Assembly (NCBI GenBank): GCA_002686955.1
Contig: NYZA01000072.1
Coordinates: 1-12,892 of the forward strand
Direction of reading: 5' to 3'
From: Gemmatimonadota bacterium
Lineage (GTDB): Bacteria; GCA-2686955
Length of the DNA stretch: 12,892 nt
Shown here: one piece after another, positions 7,166-12,892 of the stretch
Layout: each line of letters starts with the position of its first letter
Numbering within the stretch: position 1 is the stretch's first letter
The notes under the pieces: model-generated
Told to the model about the DNA's origin: nothing
Databases searched by the model: none
Seen by the model: only the letters and a program-made list of their open reading frames with translations
Position numbers and translations under genes: made by a program

Positions 7166-7249
7166 CCCGGAACGAGCCCCTTTGGGCCTACTTGTCATAT
7201 CGCCCTACTATCGGTGGTGCGGAAAACGCAGCTTGAAATCCCTATTCCC
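7166..7249 (-). repeat. 84-bp interspersed repeat, copy 3 (tail type B)
   Basis: The 63-nt core is identical to copies 1 and 4. The tail (CAGCTTGAAATCCCTATTCCC) differs from type A but aligns with it: both read CG, GCTT, then CCTA-C/T-TCCC at the same spacing. The left flank is the rnpB fragment. The repeat's minus-strand ATG meets a TGA directly after codon 11 here. Confidence 0.95.
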
Positions 7250-7272
7250 CGCCGACCGTCAGGCTGGACAAG

Positions 7273-7587
7273 ATGAGTAGCAGGAAGGGAAGGGGCGGCA
7301 CTGCCGTTTCGTCGGTGCCCAACCCCCGGAGCGCGCAGACATCGCCGCCCCGGCTGCCAGGGTGCCCGTTTCTAGAGCTGAGCCCCGATAAACTCGGTGA
7401 AATGATGGCCCCCACGCTCGACCTAGACGAGTTGGGGCCGTCGATCGGCTCGCCAGGAAGTGACCTCAGCGGGCCAGATTACGATCACTTCCTCTCGGTG
7501 CTGGGAGCCGGGCGAAAGCTGCGTCGAGCCGAAGTCGGGAAAGCCGTCCGGCATAGCTTGATGGTCAGTCGTTTCGACTGGTCCTGA
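7273..7587 (+). CDS. hypothetical protein
   Basis: This encodes 104 residues and is of unknown family. It begins 23 bp right of repeat copy 3; GGACAAG just before the ATG may serve as a weak ribosome-binding site. The first 35 residues are Arg/Ser/Pro-rich and low in complexity. The middle is more protein-like (FLELSPDKLGEMMAPTLDLDELG), followed by GPDYDHFLSVLGAGRKLRRAEVGKAVRHSLM. There is no signal peptide or membrane helix. It may be a real small gene or a fragment that has acquired a start; the true start could be internal. Confidence 0.45.
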   Translation: MSSRKGRGGTAVSSVPNPRSAQTSPPRLPGCPFLELSPDKLGEMMAPTLDLDELGPSIGSPGSDLSGPDYDHFLSVLGAGRKLRRAEVGKAVRHSLMVSRFDWS

Positions 7588-7775
7588 GCCCTTCGCCTCT
7601 CTGCCACGATGTTCACCGATTCCGATTGCGGGCTGTGGTTCCGGCGAACGGAATTGGGGTCGTCCTGGCCCAGGTCGTCGCCGTGAACACCCCGGCAACG
7701 GCGCTACTGGTTTCAGCCCGACAGCTTTGGATTTGGAGTTGAATGACGGCGGAACGTGACGCAATCTGACCGCCG

Positions 7776-8912
7776 ATGAGAACGATCGAGATCGAGCCCG
7801 AAAAGTCAGCCAGCCGATACGATCAGCTTGCTTCCTACTGCGAGAGCAATCTGCTGAGTTCCGATAGGACCTTCTGTTGCGCCAACGCTGACGCATGCCG
7901 CCAGTCAATTCGCGGTGACTGGAAGATCTATGAAGGGCAGTGCTCCTACCTAGGAGAGCACTACGAAGCACTCGATGACGGCCACCCGATGCGAATTCTC
8001 GTCGTAGCGATGCAAACTGGACGGCCGAACGTCGGCGTGGACCTTCAAAGGCGTCGATCGCAGCTTCAGCGCTCGCGAGACAAGCCTTATTCGGGGTCGG
8101 ACAGTCGAAACGCCCACATGAAGGGAGTGACGACGGCGCTCAAGGTTCTTTGGGGAATTGATCCGACTAGCGGTAGCGAGGGAGAGTTGCTGGAAACCAA
8201 TCGCGGGCAGGTCCATCTCTTTGACACGTTCGCAATGGCGAATGCGACCCTTTGTTCCCGCATCAAAGTGGGATCAGCGAAGGGCCAGGGCACAAACGTG
8301 ATGCTCGATCGCTGCTCCAAGCACCTTCGAGAGACCATCCGCATACTTGAGCCCACGATCATCCATTCCCAGGGACGCCAGAAGGCGGGTCGATGTACGC
8401 ATACGTCGGTCGAGGCAGCTTGCGACGAAATTGAATGGATAGATGACTACGTAGCGCGCGTCAGAATCGGCGATGTGCGAGCAGTCTGGGTCAGTCTGCG
8501 TCATCCCTCGATGCAATGGGGAAAGCAGCAGCTCAAGGACGTGGTTATTCCGGCGCTAGAACGGGCACGGTCGCTCTCTCGATCACAAGAGTGCCCGGTG
8601 TGCCGAACTCCTGTTCCGCACGTAGCGCGTCATCCCCGATATCTGTGCGAAAGCTGTGCTTCCGAAGCGTGTAGCAGCGACGGGCGAGCACTCGAATTTT
8701 CGAACGTTGACATCTCTGGTGGATTTGAGGCCGTATACGCGGACACTGGCGCACCCTACGAAGGACACGTCTGCTTCGTTCGTGGCTTCGAGTGTTGGGC
8801 AGACGAGTATCGCTTCGGTGGAATTGTCATCGAAGTTCGAGATCCAGATTCGGATCTCCGAGGTACCGCAACCCCTCGGCCGCGCGGTTTCCGAAGACCT
8901 CGACCTTCCTGA
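7776..8912 (+). CDS. uracil-DNA-glycosylase-like protein fused to zinc-ribbon domain
   Basis: This encodes 378 residues in two parts. Residues 1-265 look like a distant uracil-DNA-glycosylase-superfamily domain: a strand with MRILVVAMQTG (72-82) where the active-site loop sits, HMKGVTTALKVLWG, FDTFAMANATLCS (149-161), ILEPTIIHSQG (190-200) and VSLRHPSMQWG (239-249), matching the UDG HPS motif. Clustered cysteines (34, 35, 41, 56, 160, 180) might hold an Fe-S cluster as in family 4 UDGs. Residues 271-355 begin with a zinc ribbon (CPVC...CESC, 273-294) and continue with SGGFEAVYADTGAPYEG and ADEYRFGGIVI, a module I know as a small stand-alone protein. The expected role is recognition or excision of a modified or damaged base, or antiviral use of that fold; activity is not shown. 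The Pro/Arg-rich last 20 residues look like read-through. No strong ribosome-binding site. Confidence 0.65.
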   Translation: MRTIEIEPEKSASRYDQLASYCESNLLSSDRTFCCANADACRQSIRGDWKIYEGQCSYLGEHYEALDDGHPMRILVVAMQTGRPNVGVDLQRRRSQLQRSRDKPYSGSDSRNAHMKGVTTALKVLWGIDPTSGSEGELLETNRGQVHLFDTFAMANATLCSRIKVGSAKGQGTNVMLDRCSKHLRETIRILEPTIIHSQGRQKAGRCTHTSVEAACDEIEWIDDYVARVRIGDVRAVWVSLRHPSMQWGKQQLKDVVIPALERARSLSRSQECPVCRTPVPHVARHPRYLCESCASEACSSDGRALEFSNVDISGGFEAVYADTGAPYEGHVCFVRGFECWADEYRFGGIVIEVRDPDSDLRGTATPRPRGFRRPRPS

Positions 8913-9139
8913 TGTAGCCCGGAGGGTGCCCGTACTTTCGTGCCGGGAGACTTCGCTGACGGTGATGACCGAGGCACAGCGAGCGGCGGTGCTCGCGGCG
9001 GCCAGGACCGAAGGCAATTGGCGAGTCCGGCGACAATTGGGAATGGGTGTTTAGGGCTTCGCAAGGATCTGCCCGTCAGATTCGCGGGGGCGCGGGCACT
9101 GGGCGCTACCATCATGCCGAGGGTGCAGGGGAACCGGAA

Positions 9140-9721
9140 ATGACGGACGAAGAGAAGAAGAAGATCCGGGCTCGCCTTCGGAGCTACGAGCGCAAGCTTC
9201 GAAAAGAGAAGGAGAAGTACGGCTGGTACGACGACGGCGCGGGCAAGCGGTACCAGATTGGCCCTCACTACATGCTCCTCGATGACAACGACGGCGCTCT
9301 TGGGGCCTTCCAGTGGTTCGAGAAAGAGTTTCCTGACGACGTTGGCGTGCCCGATCACTTCCTGTGCTGGAGCCTCGCACTTTACCGGGCGGGCAATGAG
9401 ATCGGCGCGGCCAAGAAGCTGCGGCAAGCGATGTTCAGCAACCTCTACCTCGTGCCCCGATTGCTAGGCATGCCGATCGCCGAACTCGATATCTGGCACG
9501 GGTCGAGCGACGCCGAGCTTTCCTACGCCGAGCACATTCACGAGCCCTACCTCGAAATCTGGACCGAGGAAGAGAAGGCGTGGGCGCAGGGCCTCTATGA
9601 AGGCCCGGGGTTCTGGTCGGCCCGCGAGCGCTTCATCAAGATCGCCAGGGCGCTATCGACAACGCGACCCGGCCCGGAGCGAAGCCGTCTGGTCGAGGAA
9701 CTGCACAAGTTGGAGCGGTGA
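9140..9721 (+). CDS. TPR-like helical protein, hypothetical
   Basis: This encodes 193 residues, soluble, with no catalytic motif seen. It opens with a charged helix (MTDEEKKKIRARLRSYERKLRKEKEK, residues 1-26), then GWYDDGAGKRYQIGPHYMLLDDNDGALGAFQWFEKEFPDDVG, a tetratricopeptide-like pair of helices, then LCWSLALYRAGNEIGAAKKLRQAMFSNLYLVP as a second pair. The C-terminal half (LDIWHGSSD to ELHKLER) is conserved-looking but not assignable. Such proteins are usually annotated as tetratricopeptide-containing hypotheticals and act, if at all, through protein contacts. The ATG at 9140 is chosen because the preceding 31 codons of the open frame are Arg/Gly-rich and unlike protein, and GGGGAACCGG lies just upstream. 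It sits between the glycosylase-like and DUF262 genes on the same strand. Confidence 0.75.
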   Translation: MTDEEKKKIRARLRSYERKLRKEKEKYGWYDDGAGKRYQIGPHYMLLDDNDGALGAFQWFEKEFPDDVGVPDHFLCWSLALYRAGNEIGAAKKLRQAMFSNLYLVPRLLGMPIAELDIWHGSSDAELSYAEHIHEPYLEIWTEEEKAWAQGLYEGPGFWSARERFIKIARALSTTRPGPERSRLVEELHKLER

Positions 9722-9836
9722 AATCGACGGCGGCGCGGGGAGGGTGGTGCCCGTTGCTTGCCGAAACCGTTTTCTTCGGTCGCATCGTCCTGCTCGTGTA
9801 GCCGTGGTTCCGATCACGAAGATCACAAGTTCCACT

Positions 9837-9859
9837 TGCGGCTCTGGTTGCGATTGCCG
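9837..9859 (+). repeat. composite short repeat upstream of the DUF262 gene
   Basis: TGCGGCTCTGGTTGCG (9837-9852) recurs exactly at 11847-11862. The overlapping CGATTGCCG (9851-9859) appears as its reverse complement at 11861-11869, the same place relative to the 16-mer. The pair encloses the DUF262 gene. Confidence 0.55.
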
Positions 9860-9968
9860 ATAAGAGAGTCGCAGTGGCATCGAAATGGGCTCATTGTCGG
9901 TCACGACGGTTGCGAATGGAGCCGGTCACTCCATATCGTCAAGAAGCGGCTCTACCTGGGGGGATTCA

Positions 9969-11816
9969 ATGGCGACTTTCGACTCAACAAAAACCCGACT
10001 CGCGGTCCTTCTAGACGAGATCGAGGCTGGCAAGATCCAGTTGCCAGACTTTCAGCGTGGCTGGGTCTGGGACGACGAGCATATCCGGTCGCTGCTGGTG
10101 AGCATCGCCAGGGCATTCCCAATCGGGGCAGTGATGCTCTTGGAGAACGGCGGAGATACGAGGTTCAAGGTTCGTCCGGTAGAGGGCATTGATACTTCGG
10201 CCACCGGGGAGGATGTCGAGAAGCTGATCCTCGACGGGCAGCAGCGCCTCACTTCCCTGACTCAAGTGCTCAAGCTTAATACGCCGGTCCAGACGAAGGA
10301 CAACAAGAAACGCCTGATCGAGCGGTACTACTACATCGACATCGAGCTAGCCCTGGAAGGGCCACAGTCTTATGAAGACGCGATCATCAGCGTAGATTCT
10401 CAGAAGACGCAGCGAACGAACTTTGGCCGCGACATCACACTCGATTTGAGTACGCCCGAGAAGGAGTACGAAAACTTCTACTTCCCATGCAGCCAGATCC
10501 TCAACTCGGATACCTGGGAAGAGGGCCTCAATACGTTCGATTCGTCGAAATTTCCCCAGTACATGGACTTCCGTAAGAACGTCCTCAGCGTCTTCCGAAA
10601 CTACGACGTACCGGTTATCGAGCTAAAGAAGGACAACCGGAAAGAAGCCGTGTGCTTGGTCTTCGAGAAGGTCAACACGGGGGGCGTCCCGCTCTCGGTT
10701 TTCGAATTGGTCACCGCTACCTACGCCGCAGATGGCGTCAACATGCGCGACGAGTGGTACGGCAACCCGAAGGAGAGCGTTGAGGGGCTGAGCAAGTGGC
10801 TCGGGCGTCAGCGGATGCTGAAGGACATCCAGCCCACTGATTTTCTTCAGGGTCTCTCTTTGCTCTACAGCTTCGAACGTCGGAAAGAAGACGTTGCTGC
10901 GGGCAAAACGGGCAAACAGATTACCGGCGTCAGCGCCAAGAGAGAATCTGTGCTCGCACTCCCCCTCGAAGCCTATCAACGCCTTCGCGATCCCCTTCGT
11001 GATGGATTTTGGCTCGCTGCCAAGTTTCTGCGGAAAGAATCCTTTTTCTCCAAGAGGGATCTGCCGTACCGAACTCAGCTCGTGCCGTTGGCGTGCATCT
11101 TGGCGCTGCTCGGTGACCGCTGGCTTGAACAGAGCGTCTACAACCGCCTCTCGCAATGGTTCTGGTGCGGTGTTCTCGGCGAACTCTATGGAGGCGCGGT
11201 CGAGACTCGAATGGCACTCGACCTTCAGGAGATGATCGCGTGGATCGACGGCTCGGACGCGGAACCAGCCACGGTGCGAGATGCCAATTTTCAGCCTGCG
11301 CGGCTCGACACCTTGCGTTCAAGGAATAGTGCCGCGTATAAGGGCATCCATGTGCTGATTCAGAGAAACGGTGCAGTCGATTGGTTCTGGAAGACCACGA
11401 TTCGTGACCTCGATGAGACTGATTGGGAGGAGAACAAGCTAGATATTCATCACATCTTCCCGAAGGACTGGTGCCAGAAGCGGAGCATCGAACCAAGAAG
11501 GTTCAACTCGATCCTTAACAAGACGCCGATCTCGTACAAGGCAAACCGGATGATCGGCGGCAAGGCTCCGAGCGAGTACATTCAGCAGCTTCAGACGCAC
11601 AAGAGCGTCCAGCTAGACGACGGCGAGATGGACGAGCTTCTTGTCACTCATTGCCTGGACACCGGCCTGCTCCGAAACGATGACTATGACGGTTTTGTCG
11701 AGGCCCGCCGGAAGACTCTTGTCGAGCACATTTCGGGTGTCATGGGGAAGCCGGTGGTGGAAACCGGCGAAGCGGTCGCCGAGGATGAAGTTGATGACGA
11801 TGAGGGGGATGAGTAG
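9969..11816 (+). CDS. GmrSD-type restriction protein, DUF262 + HNH (DUF1524-like)
   Basis: This encodes 615 residues. The N-terminal DUF262 (GmrS-like) domain shows IQLPDFQRGWVWDDEHIRSLL (23-43) and the nucleotide-binding LILDGQQRLTSL (86-97). The centre has KVNTGGVPLSVFELVTATYA. The C-terminal His-Asn-His nuclease region reads LDIHHIFPKDWC (from about 491) followed by NSILNKTPISYKANRMIGGKAPSEYI, with the asparagines expected of the motif. In GmrSD, a type IV enzyme, the two domains use NTP hydrolysis to cut phage DNA with modified bases; here both are in one chain, a common single-protein form. All key motifs look intact. The ATG at 9969 is preceded by GGGGGGA six nt away, a strong site; the open frame upstream is not protein-like. 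The tail is acidic (EDEVDDDEGDE). It follows a TPR-like and a glycosylase-like gene on the same strand, separated by 247 bp. Confidence 0.92.
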   Translation: MATFDSTKTRLAVLLDEIEAGKIQLPDFQRGWVWDDEHIRSLLVSIARAFPIGAVMLLENGGDTRFKVRPVEGIDTSATGEDVEKLILDGQQRLTSLTQVLKLNTPVQTKDNKKRLIERYYYIDIELALEGPQSYEDAIISVDSQKTQRTNFGRDITLDLSTPEKEYENFYFPCSQILNSDTWEEGLNTFDSSKFPQYMDFRKNVLSVFRNYDVPVIELKKDNRKEAVCLVFEKVNTGGVPLSVFELVTATYAADGVNMRDEWYGNPKESVEGLSKWLGRQRMLKDIQPTDFLQGLSLLYSFERRKEDVAAGKTGKQITGVSAKRESVLALPLEAYQRLRDPLRDGFWLAAKFLRKESFFSKRDLPYRTQLVPLACILALLGDRWLEQSVYNRLSQWFWCGVLGELYGGAVETRMALDLQEMIAWIDGSDAEPATVRDANFQPARLDTLRSRNSAAYKGIHVLIQRNGAVDWFWKTTIRDLDETDWEENKLDIHHIFPKDWCQKRSIEPRRFNSILNKTPISYKANRMIGGKAPSEYIQQLQTHKSVQLDDGEMDELLVTHCLDTGLLRNDDYDGFVEARRKTLVEHISGVMGKPVVETGEAVAEDEVDDDEGDE

Positions 11817-11846
11817 GTACGGGGTGCTCTTGCGACCAGACCCCCC

Positions 11847-11869
11847 TGCGGCTCTGGTTGCGGCAATCG
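11847..11869 (+). repeat. composite short repeat downstream of the DUF262 gene
   Basis: It carries the same 16-mer as 9837-9852, then CGGCAATCG, the reverse complement of the 9-mer at 9851-9859. A preceding GCGACCAGA can pair with TCTGGTTGC (one mismatch), so this copy can fold. A weaker relative, TGCGATTCTGGTT, occurs near 12135. Confidence 0.5.
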
Positions 11870-11873
11870 CCCT

Positions 11874-11888
11874 GCGCTCTGGGAGCGC
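11874..11888. other. GC-rich hairpin after the DUF262 gene
   Basis: GCGCTC and GAGCGC pair perfectly around a 3-nt TGG loop, 58 bp past the stop codon. No T-run follows. It may help end transcription or be part of the repeat unit just before it. Confidence 0.3.
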
Positions 11889-11921
11889 GAACTGCGCGCG
11901 ACTCGATACTGTCGTGAGTCG

Positions 11922-12041
11922 CTACCAGATCTTGTCCGGGTTGTTCCACATCCAGACGAGCATGTCCTTGAAGACGACACCGAACATGACGACGAACGCG
12001 ATCACGAATAGGGTCCCGATCCCGGCGATTCTGTTCATCAT
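11922..12041 (-). CDS. 39-residue single-helix membrane protein
   Basis: Two tandem ATGs open a short frame: MMNRIAG, then a hydrophobic stretch of about 19 residues (IGTLFVIAFVVMFGVVF), then KDMLVWMWNNPDKIW and TAG. One positive residue before the helix and a Trp/Lys-rich end give it the look of a real one-pass inner-membrane mini-protein. It lies in the gap between the convergent DUF262 gene and the minus-strand hypothetical, about 120 bp after the latter's stop. The ribosome-binding site is weak. Function unknown; such proteins can be regulators of larger membrane proteins or small toxins. Confidence 0.5.
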   Translation of the reverse strand: MMNRIAGIGTLFVIAFVVMFGVVFKDMLVWMWNNPDKIW

Positions 12042-12160
12042 TGCGCTGCGCTCATTTCGTGGCGGTGGCGCGAGAAGTTTCGTTGACGACTTGATCGCAC
12101 GACTTCATTGCAGGTGCCGAGCGGGGGGGCGAGCCTGCGATTCTGGTTCCAGTCACCGGG

Positions 12161-12487
12161 TCATTCATCGTCAAAAAGCAGCCCCTCAAATGGGTCCCCC
12201 GGCGTGGCAGTCGCTTTGAGCCATTCCGCCTGCTCCTTGAGCCGAGCTGGCCCGATCTGGCGGTATATGTTCGCCGTGTCAATCTGCATCTTCAGCGGCA
12301 GCGACGGTTCGGTTCCGCACAGCACCCAGTACCGGATCGCGTCGAGGAGATAGCGGGCGGTCCCGACGACCACATCGCGGTAGTCGGGATCAGCTATCAG
12401 AAAGTCCTTGGGGTTCCTCGCTTCTTCCTGAATGGCCTGCCAGCGCTCCAGCTCTTGTTGCATTTCGTCGATCCATCGTTCTCCCAT
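12161..12487 (-). CDS. hypothetical protein, partner of the RHH gene
   Basis: This encodes 108 residues and is of unknown family. The ATG at 12487 is chosen because AGGAGG lies 9 nt upstream; the open frame continues further upstream, but only as an out-of-frame reading of the RHH gene. It has an amphipathic helical start (MGERWIDEMQQELERWQAIQEEAR), then PKDFLIADPDYRDVVVGTARYLLDAIRYWVLCG, and a C-terminal IYRQIGPARLKEQAEWLKAT ending acidic (GLLFDDE). No signal peptide or clear membrane helix. It starts 38 bp after the RHH stop on the same strand, so the two probably form an operon, which could be a toxin-antitoxin or plasmid-type regulatory pair; no toxin motif is recognised. Confidence 0.7.
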   Translation of the reverse strand: MGERWIDEMQQELERWQAIQEEARNPKDFLIADPDYRDVVVGTARYLLDAIRYWVLCGTEPSLPLKMQIDTANIYRQIGPARLKEQAEWLKATATPGDPFEGLLFDDE

Positions 12488-12525
12488 CTCAGAAGCCTCC
12501 TGGCGTCTCTGTCGCCCTCGCTCGC

Positions 12526-12744
12526 CTATCGCGAGGCTTTGCCCTTCTTGCGGCGGCGCGGTTTTTCGGGGGCGGCCACGTCGTCCGCAGCGCCAACCTG
12601 CGCCACGACCGGCTGGTCGCGCACCCAAAACCTCAATAGAACTTCGAACATCGCGCTGCGACTGAGCCCCATCGTCTCGCGCTCGCGGTCGAGAATTTCG
12701 AGACCCTGTTCGGTGAGTGACACGTTGATTCTCTCTCTGGACAT
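12526..12744 (-). CDS. ribbon-helix-helix (CopG/Arc-type) DNA-binding protein
   Basis: This encodes 72 residues. The first 40 fit the ribbon-helix-helix fold: a beta strand RINVSLT (5-11), helix EQGLEILDRERETM, a turn with G-L-S-R-S, then helix AMFEVLLRFWV. The C-terminal tail is disordered and very basic (PEKPRRRKKGKASR), likely adding DNA affinity. Such proteins bind DNA as dimers and often autoregulate their operon or act as antitoxins. Start at 12744 with AAGGGGGG a few nt before it; it begins 14 bp after the stop of the truncated gene at 12759-12817, which suggests the original operon had at least three genes before the repeat replaced its front. Confidence 0.82.
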   Translation of the reverse strand: MSRERINVSLTEQGLEILDRERETMGLSRSAMFEVLLRFWVRDQPVVAQVGAADDVAAPEKPRRRKKGKASR

Positions 12745-12758
12745 TCGCCCCCCTTGGC

Positions 12759-12817
12759 CTATGCGGCCTTCGCCTCCAGCGTCCCTTCGAACTCGCGGCG
12801 GGTGATATGGTCAGCGG
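12759..12817 (-). pseudogene. last ~19 codons of an unknown gene, cut at repeat copy 4
   Basis: Reading minus from the edge of copy 4, one frame gives DHITRREFEGTLEAKAA and a TAG at 12759-12761. It ends 14 bp before the RHH start, the spacing of an operon, so I read it as the 3' end of the former upstream gene. It is too short to name. The repeat's own ATG frame runs through here in a different register. Confidence 0.5.
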
Positions 12818-12892
12818 CCCGGAACGAGCCCCTTTGGGCCTACTTGTCATATCGCCCTACTATCGGTGGTGCGGAAAACGCAGCTTGAAATC
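12818..12892 (-). repeat. 84-bp interspersed repeat, copy 4 (tail type B, cut by window end)
   Basis: The 63-nt core is identical to copies 1 and 3 and the visible 12 nt of tail equal copy 3. It runs off the end of the window. Confidence 0.95.

Noticed and set aside
8965-9054. 29-residue frame beginning MTEAQRAAVLAAAR
   Set aside because: It looks helical and has a GGGAG 14 nt upstream, but it is too short, without context or recognisable relatives, to call a gene.
9722-9968. Possible gene between the TPR-like and DUF262 genes
   Set aside because: Frames are short and have no ribosome-binding site; the stretch holds only the short repeat and weak hairpins.
12488-12850. Long frame from the copy-4 repeat ATG into the 12161-12487 gene
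   Set aside because: The upstream ~120 codons are an out-of-frame reading of the RHH gene; the ATG at 12487 with AGGAGG is the better start.
1972-12892. CRISPR array
   Set aside because: Four long repeats kilobases apart with genes between them; no short regular spacers.

Overview
The window is GC-rich and looks like an accessory region of a free-living, probably deltaproteobacterial-type (Myxococcota or Desulfobacterota-like) Gram-negative genome. That placement is an inference from the membrane-anchored sulfatase, the PKS-type thioesterase and the class-A RNase P RNA piece; no complete phylogenetic marker is present. Gene fragments, an IS3-family remnant, a recombinase remnant and defence-type families (DUF499, DUF262/HNH) mark it as a rearranged mobile or defence island.

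The main feature is an 84-bp direct repeat at 1972-2055, 5055-5139, 7166-7249 and 12818-12892 (the last cut by the window end). A 63-nt core is identical in copies 1, 3 and 4; copy 2 has one extra C. The last ~21 nt exist in two versions. To the left of each copy, starting at the very next base, lies the 3' part of a different minus-strand gene that has lost its 5' part: a DUF499-type ATPase, an IS3 OrfB transposase, the RNase P RNA, and the last ~19 codons of an unknown gene. The repeat also carries a minus-strand ATG and ten further codons reading out into these fragments, in frame for DUF499. The missing 5' parts are not on the other side of the repeat, so these are not simple insertions.

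Layout: 1-1971 holds a small exported protein, about 800 bp without a clear gene, and the DUF499 C-terminal fragment. Segment 2056-5054 holds a tyrosine recombinase remnant, a five-helix membrane sulfatase-like protein and the IS3 fragment. Segment 5140-7165 holds a glyoxalase/VOC protein, a thioesterase and the rnpB 3' half. Segment 7250-12817 holds a small hypothetical protein, a uracil-DNA-glycosylase-like protein fused to a zinc-ribbon domain, a TPR-like protein, a one-chain GmrSD-type (DUF262 + HNH) restriction protein, a 39-residue membrane protein, and a minus-strand pair of a ribbon-helix-helix regulator and a 108-residue hypothetical protein.

The plus-strand genes of the last segment have a defence-island flavour (a nucleic-acid glycosylase-like protein and a modification-dependent-type nuclease), but co-function is not shown. 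The repeat/fragment arrangement is the best candidate for an undescribed system: a short mobile or recombinogenic sequence joined repeatedly to 3' gene parts on the same strand.
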